A stretch of 64,000 bases of DNA from Paraniabella defluvii. GTDB lineage: Bacteria; Bacteroidota; Bacteroidia; Chitinophagales; Chitinophagaceae. Within the stretch, counting starts at the first letter, position 1. Each line of letters starts with the position of its first letter. The notes under the pieces were generated by a model. It was not told where the DNA came from and made no database searches. It saw nothing but the letters and a program-made list of their open reading frames with translations. The stretch lies in NCBI GenBank assembly GCA_019316985.1, contig CP079215.1:1798001-1862000 (forward strand), read 5' to 3'. Below, in pieces: positions 42,946 to 53,027 of this stretch. Position numbers and translations under genes: made by a program.

Positions 42946-43738
42946 TTGAAGTATTTTTTCTCATACTACTTATTTTAGCTGGTGCGGGATTGCAGGGAGC
43001 CGGGGCACAGATAACGGTAAAGGGTACCGTATTCGATAGCTCGGGTATTTATCCGGTTCAGGCGGTTTCCGTGTTGTCAACCAATGGAGCCGGTGGTGTT
43101 ACTGATGCGAATGGCGATTATAGCATCCGCGTTAATGAAACCGATTCTATCTGGTTTAGCTATCTTAATAAACCTACCCGAAAATTCCTGGTAAGTAGCA
43201 TTAAAACGCCCTATGCATTTAACATCTCCTGCAAACATTTGTTACTTTATTACCCGGCGTAAAGGCGCGCGTAAAAGATTACAAGAGGGACTCTATTCAA
43301 AACCGGCAGGATTACGCCAAATATTTCAACTACGAAAAGCCCGGCTTAAAAGTCAGCTCTCTGAGTGACGGATCTGTGGGTTTTGATTTAAACGAAATCA
43401 TTAACTCCTTCCGTTTCAAGCGCAATAAACAGATGTCGATGTTCCAAAACAGGCTGATTACGCAGGAACAGGAAGCCTTTATTAACCATCGCTTCAGCAA
43501 GGCGCTTATAAGGCGTATTACCGGCGCTGATAACGACAGCACTATCAGCCAGTTCATCATTTACTACCAACCTTCGTTTCTTTTCACGTCTACCGCAAGC
43601 GACTATAATTTTCATAAATATATCAAGGATTCTTATGAGCGGTTTACAGCAGGCCTGATGCCCACGCCGCTCTGGCTGGAAGGGGCTACGGAAGATGACG
43701 ATGCTGTTATTTACAGGAGGTTTAACAGCAGGCCTTAA
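42946..43738 (+). CDS. Secreted CarboxypepD_reg-like domain protein (two frameshifts)
   Basis: About 264 residues. A hydrophobic signal (VFFLILLILAGAGLQGAGAQ) leads to a carboxypeptidase-regulatory-like beta sandwich (ITVKGTVFDSSGIYPVQAVS, GGVTDANGDYSIRV), then an alpha-helical C-terminal half (KDYKRDSIQNRQDYAKYFNY, FDLNEIINSFRFKRNKQM, RRITGADND). Such hybrid proteins are common in Bacteroidota, with unknown function. No ATG is visible; a TTG at 42946 with one base missing afterwards fits best. A second break is near 43245. It lies between the GH51 and D-aminoacylase genes. Confidence 0.68.
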
Positions 43739-43764
43739 AAGCAGGATTATGCTTAAATTGCAGT

Positions 43765-45337
43765 ATGCGCCGTTTACAACTACTCCTGCTCATACCGCTT
43801 TTGTTCACGTTCTTTTGCCAGGGGCAATCTAATTGTGATATACTTATTAAAAACGGTAAAATTATCGATGGTACCGGTAATAGCTGGTATTATGGCGATA
43901 TCGCTGTAAAGGAGGGGAAAATTGAGCGTATAGGTAAGTCGCTGCCTTTTACCGCAAACCAAACTATTGACGCAAAGGGACTGATCGTAGCTCCCGGATT
44001 TATAGACGTGCATACTCATATAGAAGGAGATGAAGCTAAAAATCCAACCGCTGACAATTTTATCTACGATGGTGTAACAACGGTGGTGGCAGGCAACTGT
44101 GGCGCATCTAATGTAGATATTGGCAAATACCTGCACTGGATCGACTCCTGAAGCTTTCGGTAAATGTAGCTTCGCTGGTAGGGCATAATGATGTACGCAA
44201 GGCTGTAATGGGACGAGCCAACCGCGATGCCACAGCCAATGAATTAGCTCAAATGCAGACATTGGTGGAAAAAGCCATGAAAGACGGCGCTGTAGGGCTT
44301 TCCACCGGCCTTATTTACATTCCCGGCACTTATTCTAAAACACCCGAGATTGTGGAACTGGCCAAAATCGCCTCAAAATATAATGGGGTTTACGCCTCGC
44401 ATATGAGAGATGAGGGAGATAAGGTTACTGATGCAATTCACGAAGCCATTACCATTGGCCGGGAGGCCAATATACCGGTAGAAATATCTCATTTTAAATT
44501 GAGCGGACAGCAGAACTGGGGCCGAAGTAAAGAAACAATTGCCATGGTAGCTAACGCCCGGGAACAGGGACTGGACGTAACGATTGATCAATATCCCTAC
44601 ACGGCCAGCAGCACTTCTATCAGTACCTTATTACCCGACGATATATTGGCTGACGGGCAGGACAGTATTGTAGCCAGATTGAAAAATCCCGCCATCAAAA
44701 AGAGCGTGATTGATAAAATGCTGTCGAGATTAAAGAAAAGAAAATTGAAACACTTTAGTTACGCCGTAGTAGCCAGCTACCGGCCAGACAGCAGTTACAA
44801 TGGTAAAAGCATTGAAGAAATTAACTGATGATGAAAGGCCGCAGGCATAAGGCTAAAGAAGAAGCGGAAACGATTATAGAGATTATGACGAACGGAGGCG
44901 CCAGCGCCGTATTTCACGGCATGGGAGAGGAGGATGTAAGACGCATTATGCAGTATCCTTTTAATATGTTTGCCAGCGATGCCTCTATCCGCGTTTTTAA
45001 CCAGGGTGTGCCCCATCCCCGGGGCTATGGTACCAACGCCAGGGTTTTAGGAAAATATGTAAGAGAAGAAAAAGTGATTTCGCTGGAGGAGGCCATCCGG
45101 AAAATGACTTCCCTGCCGGCGCAAAAATTCCAGCTGAGAGATAGGGGACTTCTAAAAGAGGGAATGGCTGCAGATATCGTCATCTTCGATGAAAAGCAGG
45201 TAGCCGACCAGGCCACGTATAAGAGTCCGCATGCTTACTCGAAAGGCTTTCATTATGTATTGGTAAACGGGCGCTTAACGGTTGAGCGGGAAAAGCATAT
45301 CGGAACCAGGGCGGGAAGGGCTTTGTATAATCACTAA
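43765..45337 (+). CDS. N-acyl-D-amino-acid deacylase / D-aminoacylase (two frameshifts)
   Basis: Amidohydrolase-superfamily zinc enzyme of about 525 residues, exported (MRRLQLLLLIPLLFTFFCQG). Motifs: VAPGFIDVHTHIEGDE (HxH), TTVVAGNCGAS with the metal-site Cys of D-aminoacylases, GVYASHMRDEG, EISHFKLSG and the active-site Asp in MFASDASIRVF. The C-terminal GMAADIVIFDEKQVAD is typical of the subfamily. Breaks at 44150 (HWIDS-LKLSVNVAS) and near 44826. It would hydrolyse N-acyl-D-amino acids, perhaps from peptidoglycan or peptides; the exact substrate is unknown. Confidence 0.9.
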
Positions 45338-45413
45338 AAGTGTTCCCGTTTCGTAACTGAGTCTTTAGCAGATCTTCTGTGTACCTCCCGTTACCTCCGC
45401 AATCGCCTGCATT

Positions 45414-46081
45414 CTATTCAATCGACACCAACTCCTGTGTTCCCCATTTTGAGCTGCTTTTTACAATGCCAAAATCGGGAACAAACCACTCGGTCATTTG
45501 CATTTTCATAGGAATAGCGAAACCCATATTCATCACCATTTTCGAATCGTATGTAATTTTATAGGCATCCCAGCTACCCGCTGGTGTGGTGATCTTTTCC
45601 TTTGCTTCTACCTTGCGGTTGGTAATGTCGATGCTGACATTTGCCATAAGACCCGACTCGGCTTTCATATCCATATTGAAACTGGCATCGCTCAAGGCCT
45701 GGCCCACGCTTAAAGAAGAAGGATACTCCATAAACGCGCCTTTTCCATCTACTTCTGCATTTTTAAACTGTTGCGTTTGTTGGGGTTCATCATCATTTTC
45801 ATATCTATCAGCAGCTGTCCGCTTTTACATTGCATGGTGCCTGCTCCGCCTCCCAACGATTTCCCCTTTTTATCAAATACTTCAGATTTTACGTTAGCGC
45901 TGGTAATGCCTCCTGCTTTTGTTACACCCGACACTTTATAAACATATTTTCCATCCAGGTTACCCTTCCTGTCATACATAGCCATGGTAACCGTTTTATT
46001 ACTTTGTAAATAATAATAGTTACACTGTGCATACACAGCGGAATTGATTACAAACAGTAGCATAAACAGGGCGCCTCGCAT
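45414..46081 (-). CDS. Secreted TapB/DUF3108-like protein (one frameshift)
   Basis: About 222 residues with a signal peptide (MRGALFMLLFVINSAVYAQ). Beta-rich: TVTMAMYDRKGNLDGKYVYK, DKKGKSLGGGAGTMQCKSG, then after a break near 45765 the motif VEAKEKITTPAGSWDAYKIT and TEWFVPDFGIVKS, the pattern shared by TapB and DUF3108-type proteins. Probably periplasmic or outer-membrane lumenal. Function unknown. Start ATG at 46081. Confidence 0.72.
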
Positions 46082-46185
46082 AATGAATAGTTTTATGCTG
46101 CAAATTACTTTGCCTGGCGCCTCCCGGCAATCGCCTAAATAGGCGAGCAACCCATACCATTGTTTGGAGGATCGTTAACAAACAA

Positions 46186-46211
46186 TAACGGTCACCCTAA
46201 GGCGACCGTTA
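46186..46211. terminator. Bidirectional hairpin after the pirin gene
   Basis: TAACGGTC (46186-46193) pairs perfectly with GACCGTTA (46204-46211) around a 10-nt loop. It lies 31 nt after the pirin stop; the following T content on the minus strand is moderate. Confidence 0.6.
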
Positions 46212-46241
46212 CCCTTAACAATAAACCCAAAACAAAAACCA

Positions 46242-47107
46242 CTAATTCAACACACCATACTTACCATTTTGAAACTCTTCTATGGCCTCGTAAATCTCAG
46301 CCTGGGTATTCATTACAAAAGGACCATAGCTGGCAATGGGTTCCTGGATAGGCTCCCGCTTAATACCAATATCACGCTATTTTTTGTTGCAGACATTTCT
46401 ATCTCTTCACCGTCATTTTTAAACAGCACAAAGCTATGCTCCTCCACTTCTTTGCCGTTTACAATAATACTTCCTTCCACCACCAGTAACGCGGTATTAT
46501 GACTCACAGGGATACCGGTTTTTAAACTGGCGCCGCTATTTAATTTTACATTAAACAGATTTACCTCTGTATACGTTTCGGCGGCACCCGCATGGCCATT
46601 AAAATTACCGGCAATAAACATTTACCTCTCCACCATTATCGGGCAATACAATTTTACCGATCTTTTCTTTTGTAAGAGACTGGTAATGTGGCTGAACAGA
46701 TTTATCCTTTTAGGTAAATTCACCCACAATTGTACCATTTCAAAAACGCCACCTTTTGCTGCAAAGGTTTCTTCATGATATTCTTTGTGTAAAATGCCGG
46801 CCCCGGCTGTCATCCATTGCACCTCTCCAGGATGAATTACGCCACTGTTTCCAGCACTGTCATGATGAGCCACACTTCCTTTATAAGCAACAGTAACTGT
46901 TTCAAACCCTTTATGTGGGTGTACATCAACACCGCGAGGCTTGTCGGTGGGCGAAAAATTAAAAGCGGCGGCAAAATCCAGCATTAAAAAAGGACTCAAC
47001 CTTTGCTGTGTAACGCCACGGGGTATAAAATTAAACACCCTGAATCCATCGCCCACCATGCCGGCCTGGGCGGGGCGGGTAAACACTCTTTCTATTGACT
47101 TTTTCAT
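46242..47107 (-). CDS. Pirin-family bicupin protein (two frameshifts)
   Basis: About 288 residues, cytoplasmic, two cupin domains. The N-terminal cupin has the metal motif VHPHKGFETVTVAYKG (His63, His65), then GVIHPGEVQWMTAGAGILH with further ligands. The C-terminal cupin (LNSGASLKTGIPVSHNTALL) lacks obvious metal ligands. Breaks near 46640 and 46360, the second restoring GEPIQEPIASYGPFVMN. The family includes quercetin dioxygenases and redox-sensing regulators; which applies here is not visible. ATG at 47107 directly below a good promoter. Confidence 0.9.
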
Positions 47108-47436
47108 TTTGTGATCTCTTTAAAAGCAAAGCTAGCTCAAAGCAGAGGTGAGCACAATAACACGCATTAAGTAAAAGAGTTAATCCAGGTTAAGTGAGAA
47201 AGGCTGGAAATAATGTAATTTAAGGTAGGTATTATTCTCGCAGAATATGCAGAGAAGCGGAGACGCAAAGGTTGCTGTAAATTTGAGTATTGAATCTTTT
47301 CGCTGCCCAATCCCACTCCCCACTTGTCATTCTACCAACTAATATGGTTTCACGCAGAGCCCGCAAGGTATATTATTGAACATTTACCATCAGGCAACTA
47401 AACTCCTGCTAGCCATTTCCCAATAGCTTCTCTCTA
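47108..47436. other. 329-nt spacer with CGCAGAG-type degenerate repeats
   Basis: No gene. Contains the pirin promoter at its left end and repeat-like text: TCGCAGAATATGCAGAGAAG followed by CGGAGACGCAAAGG (47234-47267), and CACGCAGAGCCCGCAAGG near 47350. Confidence 0.5.
47127..47157 (-). promoter_or_regulatory. Promoter of the pirin gene
   Basis: On the minus strand TAGCTTTG (47134-47127) fits TAnnTTTG and TTG (47157-47155) is the -33 element with 20-nt spacing. Leader about 14 nt to the ATG at 47107. Confidence 0.6.
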
Positions 47437-48019
47437 CTACCCCTTCTTCATTGGCTGGCTCAGCATCTTGCTCATAAACTCCGGTGTAATACCAATATAG
47501 GAAGCCACATATTTCTGCGGGATGCTTTGTATAAGGGAAGGGTATCTTTTACAAAAGTTATTGTAACGCTCTACAGCCGTGAGGCTTAACGCATCTATTA
47601 ATCTTTGCTGGGAGGTAGCCAGGAGCGTTCGGCGAGTATCCTGAAATAGCGCTCCAGCTGAGGCAGAGCCTGGTACATGTCTTCTATCTCCGATTGCTTT
47701 ATTAAAAATACTTCGCTGTCTTCTATGGCATCAATACTCAGGTTGGAGGGTGCGTTGTTCAACAGGCTTTGCATATCTGCAATCCACCAGCCCGCGGGTG
47801 CAAACTGCAGGATATGTTCCGTGCCGTTTTTGTCAATCGAATAACTTCGTAAACAACCGGAATTAATAAAAGCAATATGCTGCTGCACATCTCCCTCCTG
47901 GTATAAAAAGGCTTTCTTCTTCAGTTTCCTGGGTCTGAAGAAAGAAGTAAATATTTTTGCTCTTCTTCACTCAGTGTCACCCGTTTTGAAATACTCTGTA
48001 ATAATAGTTCGAAAGACAT
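47437..48019 (-). CDS. Crp/Fnr-family transcriptional regulator (two frameshifts)
   Basis: About 194 residues. N-terminal cyclic-nucleotide-binding-like domain: EEEQKYLLLSS, AFINSGCLRSYSIDKNGTEH, LQFAPAGWWIADMQSLLN and IEDSEVFLIKQSEIEDMY; after a break near 47605 the C-terminal helix-turn-helix appears as SIPQKYVASYIGITPEFMSK, ending QPMKKG. A first break is near 47935. The effector-binding residues of true CRP are not conserved, as in most Bacteroidota members. Same strand as, and downstream of, the E1 dehydrogenase start region only by position; target genes unknown. ATG at 48019. Confidence 0.87.
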
Positions 48020-48061
48020 TGTTTAGCTGATGGTTTATCGTTGAGCCGGCAAATGCCGTAC

Positions 48062-50043
48062 TTAAAAATTCAGTAAATTATGAATACACTCTTCTAACCT
48101 GGCATGGGCCAGAAAATTAGCTTCCAGTTCCTTATTAAAAGGTATCGGCGTATCTAAAGAGGCACATCGCATTACAGGGGCATCCAGCCGGTTAAAGCAA
48201 TGCTCCCCACCCAGGCGGCTACTTCTGCACCAATACCGCCAGTTAAGGTATCTTCATGCAATACCAATACTTTGCCGGTACTTTCAGCCGCTTCTTTAAT
48301 TGCTTCATAGTCCAGTGGCAAAAGGGTTCGCAGGTCCAGGATGGCCAATGAAACTTCCGGGTGTGCCGCCCCATATTCTTCGGCCCATATAACACCCATT
48401 CCATAGGTAATGATCACCAAGTCATCGCCTTTCTGCACCCACCTGGCTTTGCCAATAGGCACTTCAAAGGGCTCATCCGGTACAGGAGCAGCTATGCTGC
48501 GGTATAAAGCTTTATGCTCGAAAAAAAGTACCGGGTTGGGATCATTGACTGCTGCTATCAACAGGCCTTTTGCGTCAGCGGGAGTGGAGGGATACACCAC
48601 TTTCAAACCAGGCACATGCGTAAACCAGGCCTCATTGCTCTGGCTATGAAAAGGCCCTGCCCCCACACCGCCGCCGGTGGGCATCCGTATTACTACATTG
48701 GCGCACTGCCCCAGCGGTAATATAGTTTAGCCAGGTTGTTAACAATCTGGTTAAACGCCATGGTTGCGAAATCTGCAAACTGCATTTCTATTACCGATTT
48801 ATATCCTTCCAGGCTCAGGCCTAAGGCCGCACCTGCTACCACGCTTTCACAAATCGGGGTATTGCGAACCCGTGGTTTTCGAATAAATCTACCAGCCCTT
48901 CCGTCACTTTAAAGGCGCCCCCGTATTCCGCAATATCCTGCCCCATGATCACCAGGTTTTCCTGCACAGCCATGCTTTGCTGAATGCCTTCTTTAATTGC
49001 CTCTATAAAACGCTTTTCCGAAGCATGGCTGTCTGCTTTATTGAGCAGGTCTTCTTCCTGCTTATGAGGAGCATATACATCCTTTATTTCAACAGCGGTA
49101 TCAACTGTAAGAGAGAATGCTTTTATTGCCGCTTCGTTCAGTTCTTCTTCGATCTTGCTTTTTAGGCTCTCCTGACAGAGATCGCCTCCTCTTCCGTTAA
49201 CAGGCCTTCACCAATAAGGTATTGTTCATAATTGGTAACAGGATCCTTTTTTTCCCAAAGCTCAAAAAGTTCACCGGGAACATACCGCGTACCGCTGGCT
49301 TCCTCATGGCCGCGCATCCGGAAGGTGGAGCATTCGATCAAATAGGGCTTTTGATTCCTGATACAATAATCCCGTACCCCTTTAACAGTATCGTAAACCG
49401 CTAAAATATTATTGCCATCGATGGTGATGCCATCTATACCATACCCTTTGGCCTTGTCTGCCAGATTGATACAACGATATTGCTCACTGGTAGGGGTGCT
49501 GAGCGCGTACCCGTTATTCTCTATTAAAAAAATAACGGGCAAATCCCAAACAGCAGCCAGATTCAGCGCTTCATGAAAATCGCCTTCGCTGGTACCCCGT
49601 CGCCGGTAAAAGCCAATGCAACTTTCTTTTTTGTTCCAGCTTATGGGCCAGTGCCACACCATCTGCAACCGCCAACTGTGGCCCCAGGTGTGATATCATG
49701 CCGCATATATGATGCGCTTTGCTTCCAAAGTGAAAACTTCTTTCCCGCCCTTTGCTATAGCCGTTTTGGTTGCCCTGCCATTGGTTGAATAGCTGGTGCA
49801 GGGGCATTTGCCCTTGGTAAATACACCCAGGTTCCGATGCAGGGGCATAATCCATTCATCCTGCTGCAGCGCCATCGTAGCGCCCACACTAATAGCCTCC
49901 TGACCTATACCGCTGAACCATTTGCTTATTTTTCCCTGCCTTAATAACACCAGCATTTTTTCTTCTATAAGCCTTGGATACACCAGGCTCCGGTACATCT
50001 GAATCAGCTGTGCATTAGAAAGATTTTTCCTGTCGAAAAGCAT
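48062..50043 (-). CDS. 2-Oxoacid dehydrogenase E1, alpha and beta fused (five or more frameshifts)
   Basis: About 660 residues, cytoplasmic. The alpha half holds the thiamine-diphosphate motif GDGGTSEGDFHEALNLAAVW...ENN and the His-rich STFRMRGHEEASGTRY loop; the beta half holds MGQDIAEYGGAFKVT, IRMPTGGGVGAGPFHSQSNE and VLVLHEDTLTGGIGAEVAAW. Such fusions are typical of Bacteroidota branched-chain or pyruvate-type E1. It decarboxylates a 2-oxoacid and loads the acyl group onto the lipoyl E2, encoded elsewhere. Breaks near 49820-49700, 49600, 49165, 48880 and 48720, 48180. The ATG at 50043 (MLFDRKNLSNAQ) is preferred to the upstream one at 50112. Confidence 0.88.
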
Positions 50044-50047
50044 ATTA

Positions 50048-50055
50048 CAAACGTA
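50048..50055 (-). promoter_or_regulatory. Candidate -7 box four bases upstream of the E1 start
   Basis: On the minus strand TACGTTTG (50055-50048) fits TAnnTTTG. Transcription would begin at or within a few bases of the ATG at 50043. No -33 TTG at the usual distance. Confidence 0.35.
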
Positions 50056-50213
50056 GGCTTTTTTGGTGTATGATGTGTGCGTGTACGGTGGATATACTTT
50101 ACCCGATAGCAATCAGCTTTCCCGGGTGCACACCCTGCAAATGGTTTATAGCGACGCCTTTAAAATATTTGGCATATAGCTTGATTAATTATCGTATTTT
50201 GTAATAACATCTT

Positions 50214-51274
50214 ATGCAGAAAGCCATACTGTTTAGTCTTTTTATTGTAACTATGCTGAACGCACATGCCCAGTACAGATCTGAACGGTATGACACCAGT
50301 TACTACATTTCCTATCGCCATAAATTAACATTGGGCGCTATTGCTGCCAAAAAAATACGGTTTTTAAAACCGATGCTTCAGGTGCCGAAAGCTCGCTAAA
50401 ATATTTGTCCAATAGCCCCGGCCGGCTCGGCATTTCGGGCTCCTATGATTTTGTAGGGCTGGCCGCTACCTTCGGTGTAGGGAGTCTCGATCCGCTTTAT
50501 TCTAAAAAAAAAAGGGTAAAACAAAGCAAACCAACCTCCAGCTTAGCGTTACCGGCCGTAAAATACTGGCCGATATTTATTTTCAAAATTATAAAGGTCT
50601 TTATGTAAACAGTGGCTACAATATTGCACCGGCAGGTATGCCTTATTATACCCGGCCGGATATTGAAACCAGGCTTTACGGAACTACGGTAAACCTGATT
50701 CAAAACAGCAGGAAATTCAGTGCACAGGCAGCATTTTTACTGGATGCCTGGCAAAGGAAATCAGCGGGGTCTTTATTGTACGGAGGCGAGTTTTTTTACG
50801 GTTCGGCAAAGGGAGACAGTGCTTTTATTCCTTCGCAGTTAAAAATGAGTTTCCACACCCCAACGTTGCTAAGCTGGATTTTATTACGTTTGGACCCGGG
50901 ATCGGATATGGTTATACACTTGTAGTTAAAAAGCATTTTTTTGCTACGGCAATAGCTTCGTTCAATGCAGATGTTAGTTATATTAAAGAACAAAATGATA
51001 ATAATACGCATCATTCGTTCTGGAAATTTAACCCTAACCTGAAAGCAAAGGGTGCGATGGGCTATAATAGCGAAAACTGGGGCATTGCTTTTTCCTACGT
51101 CTCTAACCGTTTATTTTTAAGGGGTTGGAGGGCGACTCGCGCTATTTGAATTATAACGACAATTACAAATTAATGTACGCCAGGCGTATCAATGCAGGCA
51201 AAACCATTCCTAAACTCACCAGGTTTGCAGGGAAAATTATCAATAAGATCGGGCTGGGTTTCCTGATTAATTAA
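50214..51274 (+). CDS. DUF4421 outer-membrane-type protein (four or more frameshifts)
   Basis: About 353 residues with a signal peptide (MQKAILFSLFIVTMLNAHAQ). Beta-barrel-like alternation and DUF4421 features: RYDTSYYISYRHKLTLGAIA, GRLGISGSYDFVGLAATFG, GRKILADIYFQNYKGLYVNS, FITFGPGIGYGYTLVVKKHF and KFNPNLKAKGAMGYNSENWG, ending KIGLGFLIN. Breaks near 50350, 50515, 50875 and 51120. Likely an outer-membrane barrel of unknown function. Divergent from the E1 gene. Confidence 0.8.
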
Positions 51275-51283
51275 AACGCATTT

Positions 51284-51472
51284 TTAACAGGCCTGAATTA
51301 ATACCCCGGCAGGTACTTTTAGTTTTTCTCTGATCTTACGGATCATAGCGAGGTTTAGCTTTCTTTTTCCTGAAAGAACTTCCGACTTTCTGGATCTGTA
51401 ACCCAGTATATCAAACAGTTCAGCTTCAGACATATTGAACTGCTCGATTCTAAATTTAATAACAAAGAAAGA
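51284..51472 (-). pseudogene. Truncated HigA-type antitoxin (XRE helix-turn-helix) remnant
   Basis: The open frame reads FRIEQFNMSEAELFDILGYR then SRKSEVLSGKRKLNLAMIRK and ends VPAGVLIQAC, the C-terminal half of HigA-family antitoxins including its helix-turn-helix. The N-terminal half and the HigB toxin are missing: upstream the frame closes at once in the 3' end of the M16 gene. An internal ATG at 51433 could give a 49-residue product. I take it for a decayed toxin-antitoxin remnant. Confidence 0.55.
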
Positions 51473-51476
51473 TTAT

Positions 51477-52747
51477 CTACACCACCACCAGTTCATAAAA
51501 ATCTTCGGGCAATAAATATTTATTGGCAGTTTCCTGTAATTCGGCGGCGGTAATATTTTTAATATTAGAAATATAGCGGTTGAAAAAATCATTATCCAGG
51601 TCGTTGAGAATAATGTTTTCCAGCGGGCAATCATTTGGAACGGCCCATCAAGATCTCCCAAAATAGAACCCATCATAAAGTTCTTTACCAGCATCAGCTC
51701 TTCTTCATCTACAGCCTCGTTGCGAAGGATTTCCATTTCTTTATACACCTCGCTAATGGTAGCTTCACTCACATCACGCCCTGCTTCGGTGGTGATCATC
51801 CATCCGTTTTCTCGTTTGTTACCCATCAGGTAGCTATGTATACCATACGTATATCCTTTTTCCTCCCGGATATTCGCCATCAGGCGACTACCAAAAATCC
51901 GCCCAGCACCACGTTCAATACCTGCGCTTTTAAAAAATCGGGATGATGCCTGTTTTCAAACGGTCTTGCCAACCGGATAGAGCCCTGTACCCCATTCTCA
52001 TCATTGATCACGCGATGCTTTTTTGCAGGGCCGGTGCGGCCACGTGTTGTTTTTCGGCTATTGCATTGTTATCAAAGTCTCCAAAATAAGTATCTAATAA
52101 AGATGCTATATTGCTGGGTAGCTTACCTGCTATAAAGATCTTAAACCGGCCTTTCTTATAATACTGCTGATAAAAATTAACCAGGTCTTCCCTGGTTAAG
52201 GCATCAAAATCTTCATGCCGGCTGAATTGTCCGTAAGGATGCTGTTCTCCAAAAAGATAGGTATCAATCAGCCGCCCGGCTACAAAGCTGCTTTTCTTAA
52301 GATTTACATCCAGTTTTTGCTTCATATTCTGGATGGCAATATCCATTTCACTTTGCAGCAAAGTAGACTCTGAAAAAATATCCTCACTACCGGCAATAAT
52401 TTCTCAATATGCTTCGACAGGCAATGAAGCGTAACATAGGCGTACTCCGATCCGCTGTTGCGGTTCAAATAAGCGCCATAATATTCAAAATGATCATTGA
52501 TCTCAAACGCTGTTTTAGAAGTGGTACCGTTCTTCAGCAAAAAATTGGTAACACCCGCCTCCAGGTTCTTGTTTTCAAACCAGTTACCGGCGTTAAAAAC
52601 CCACTCTACCTGCAATACCTCTTCGGCCCCTGCATCTATGGCATATACTTCTACACCGTTCCGTAAAACATATTTTTTATATGGCTGTAGCTGCAGGTTG
52701 AAGTTTACCGCGTCAACAATAGCCGGCGCTATAGTTCTGTTAAGCAT
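51477..52747 (-). CDS. M16-family peptidase, non-catalytic partner (three or more frameshifts)
   Basis: About 424 residues, pitrilysin/processing-peptidase fold, soluble. N-terminal MLNRTIAPAIVDAVNFNLQL and LRNGVEVYAIDAGAEEVLQV align with the M16 start, but the place of the HxxEH zinc motif reads NFLLKNGTTSKT, so it cannot bind zinc. Later parts: LIDTYLFGEQHPYGQF, ALTREDLVNFYQQYYKKGRF and NIREEKGYTYGIHSYLMG with the Arg-Tyr pair typical of the second lobe. Breaks near 52365, 52020-51900 and 51640. It should pair with the catalytic M16 protein at 57320-58557, from which it is separated by five plus-strand genes. The ATG at 52747 is chosen over 52819. Confidence 0.85.
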
Positions 52748-53027
52748 GAAATTAAATTGAGTGGGCAAACGTACATTAAATTTTCCATCCGCAGCAGTAC
52801 CGGAAACACCCTTTTTCATCTGCAGCTCCGGCGTACTGCTGCTTTACAACACATTCGTCACATTTTTCCACCTTTTCATCACATGTGGCATATATTTCAG
52901 GCTGCAGCAATGTAATCTTGCATTATAAATAGCAAAATGAATCGGGGCCTGGTAACCCCTCACACGCGAGAATGCCGCCTGCCAACAGGAAGGCATCCGG
53001 CCAAATCAAAAAAAAAAAAATATACGG
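52748..53027. other. 280-nt divergent region with A13 tract
   Basis: Between the M16 gene (minus) and the sensor kinase (plus). Holds imperfect hairpins (GGGG..CCCC at 52944-52959; GCCTGCC..GGAAGGC near 52978) and a run of 13 A at 53008-53020, 7 nt before the kinase ATG. No clear TAnnTTTG. Confidence 0.45.

Noticed and set aside
51284-51472. Functional toxin-antitoxin module
   Set aside because: No toxin frame and no N-terminal antitoxin half are present on either strand nearby.
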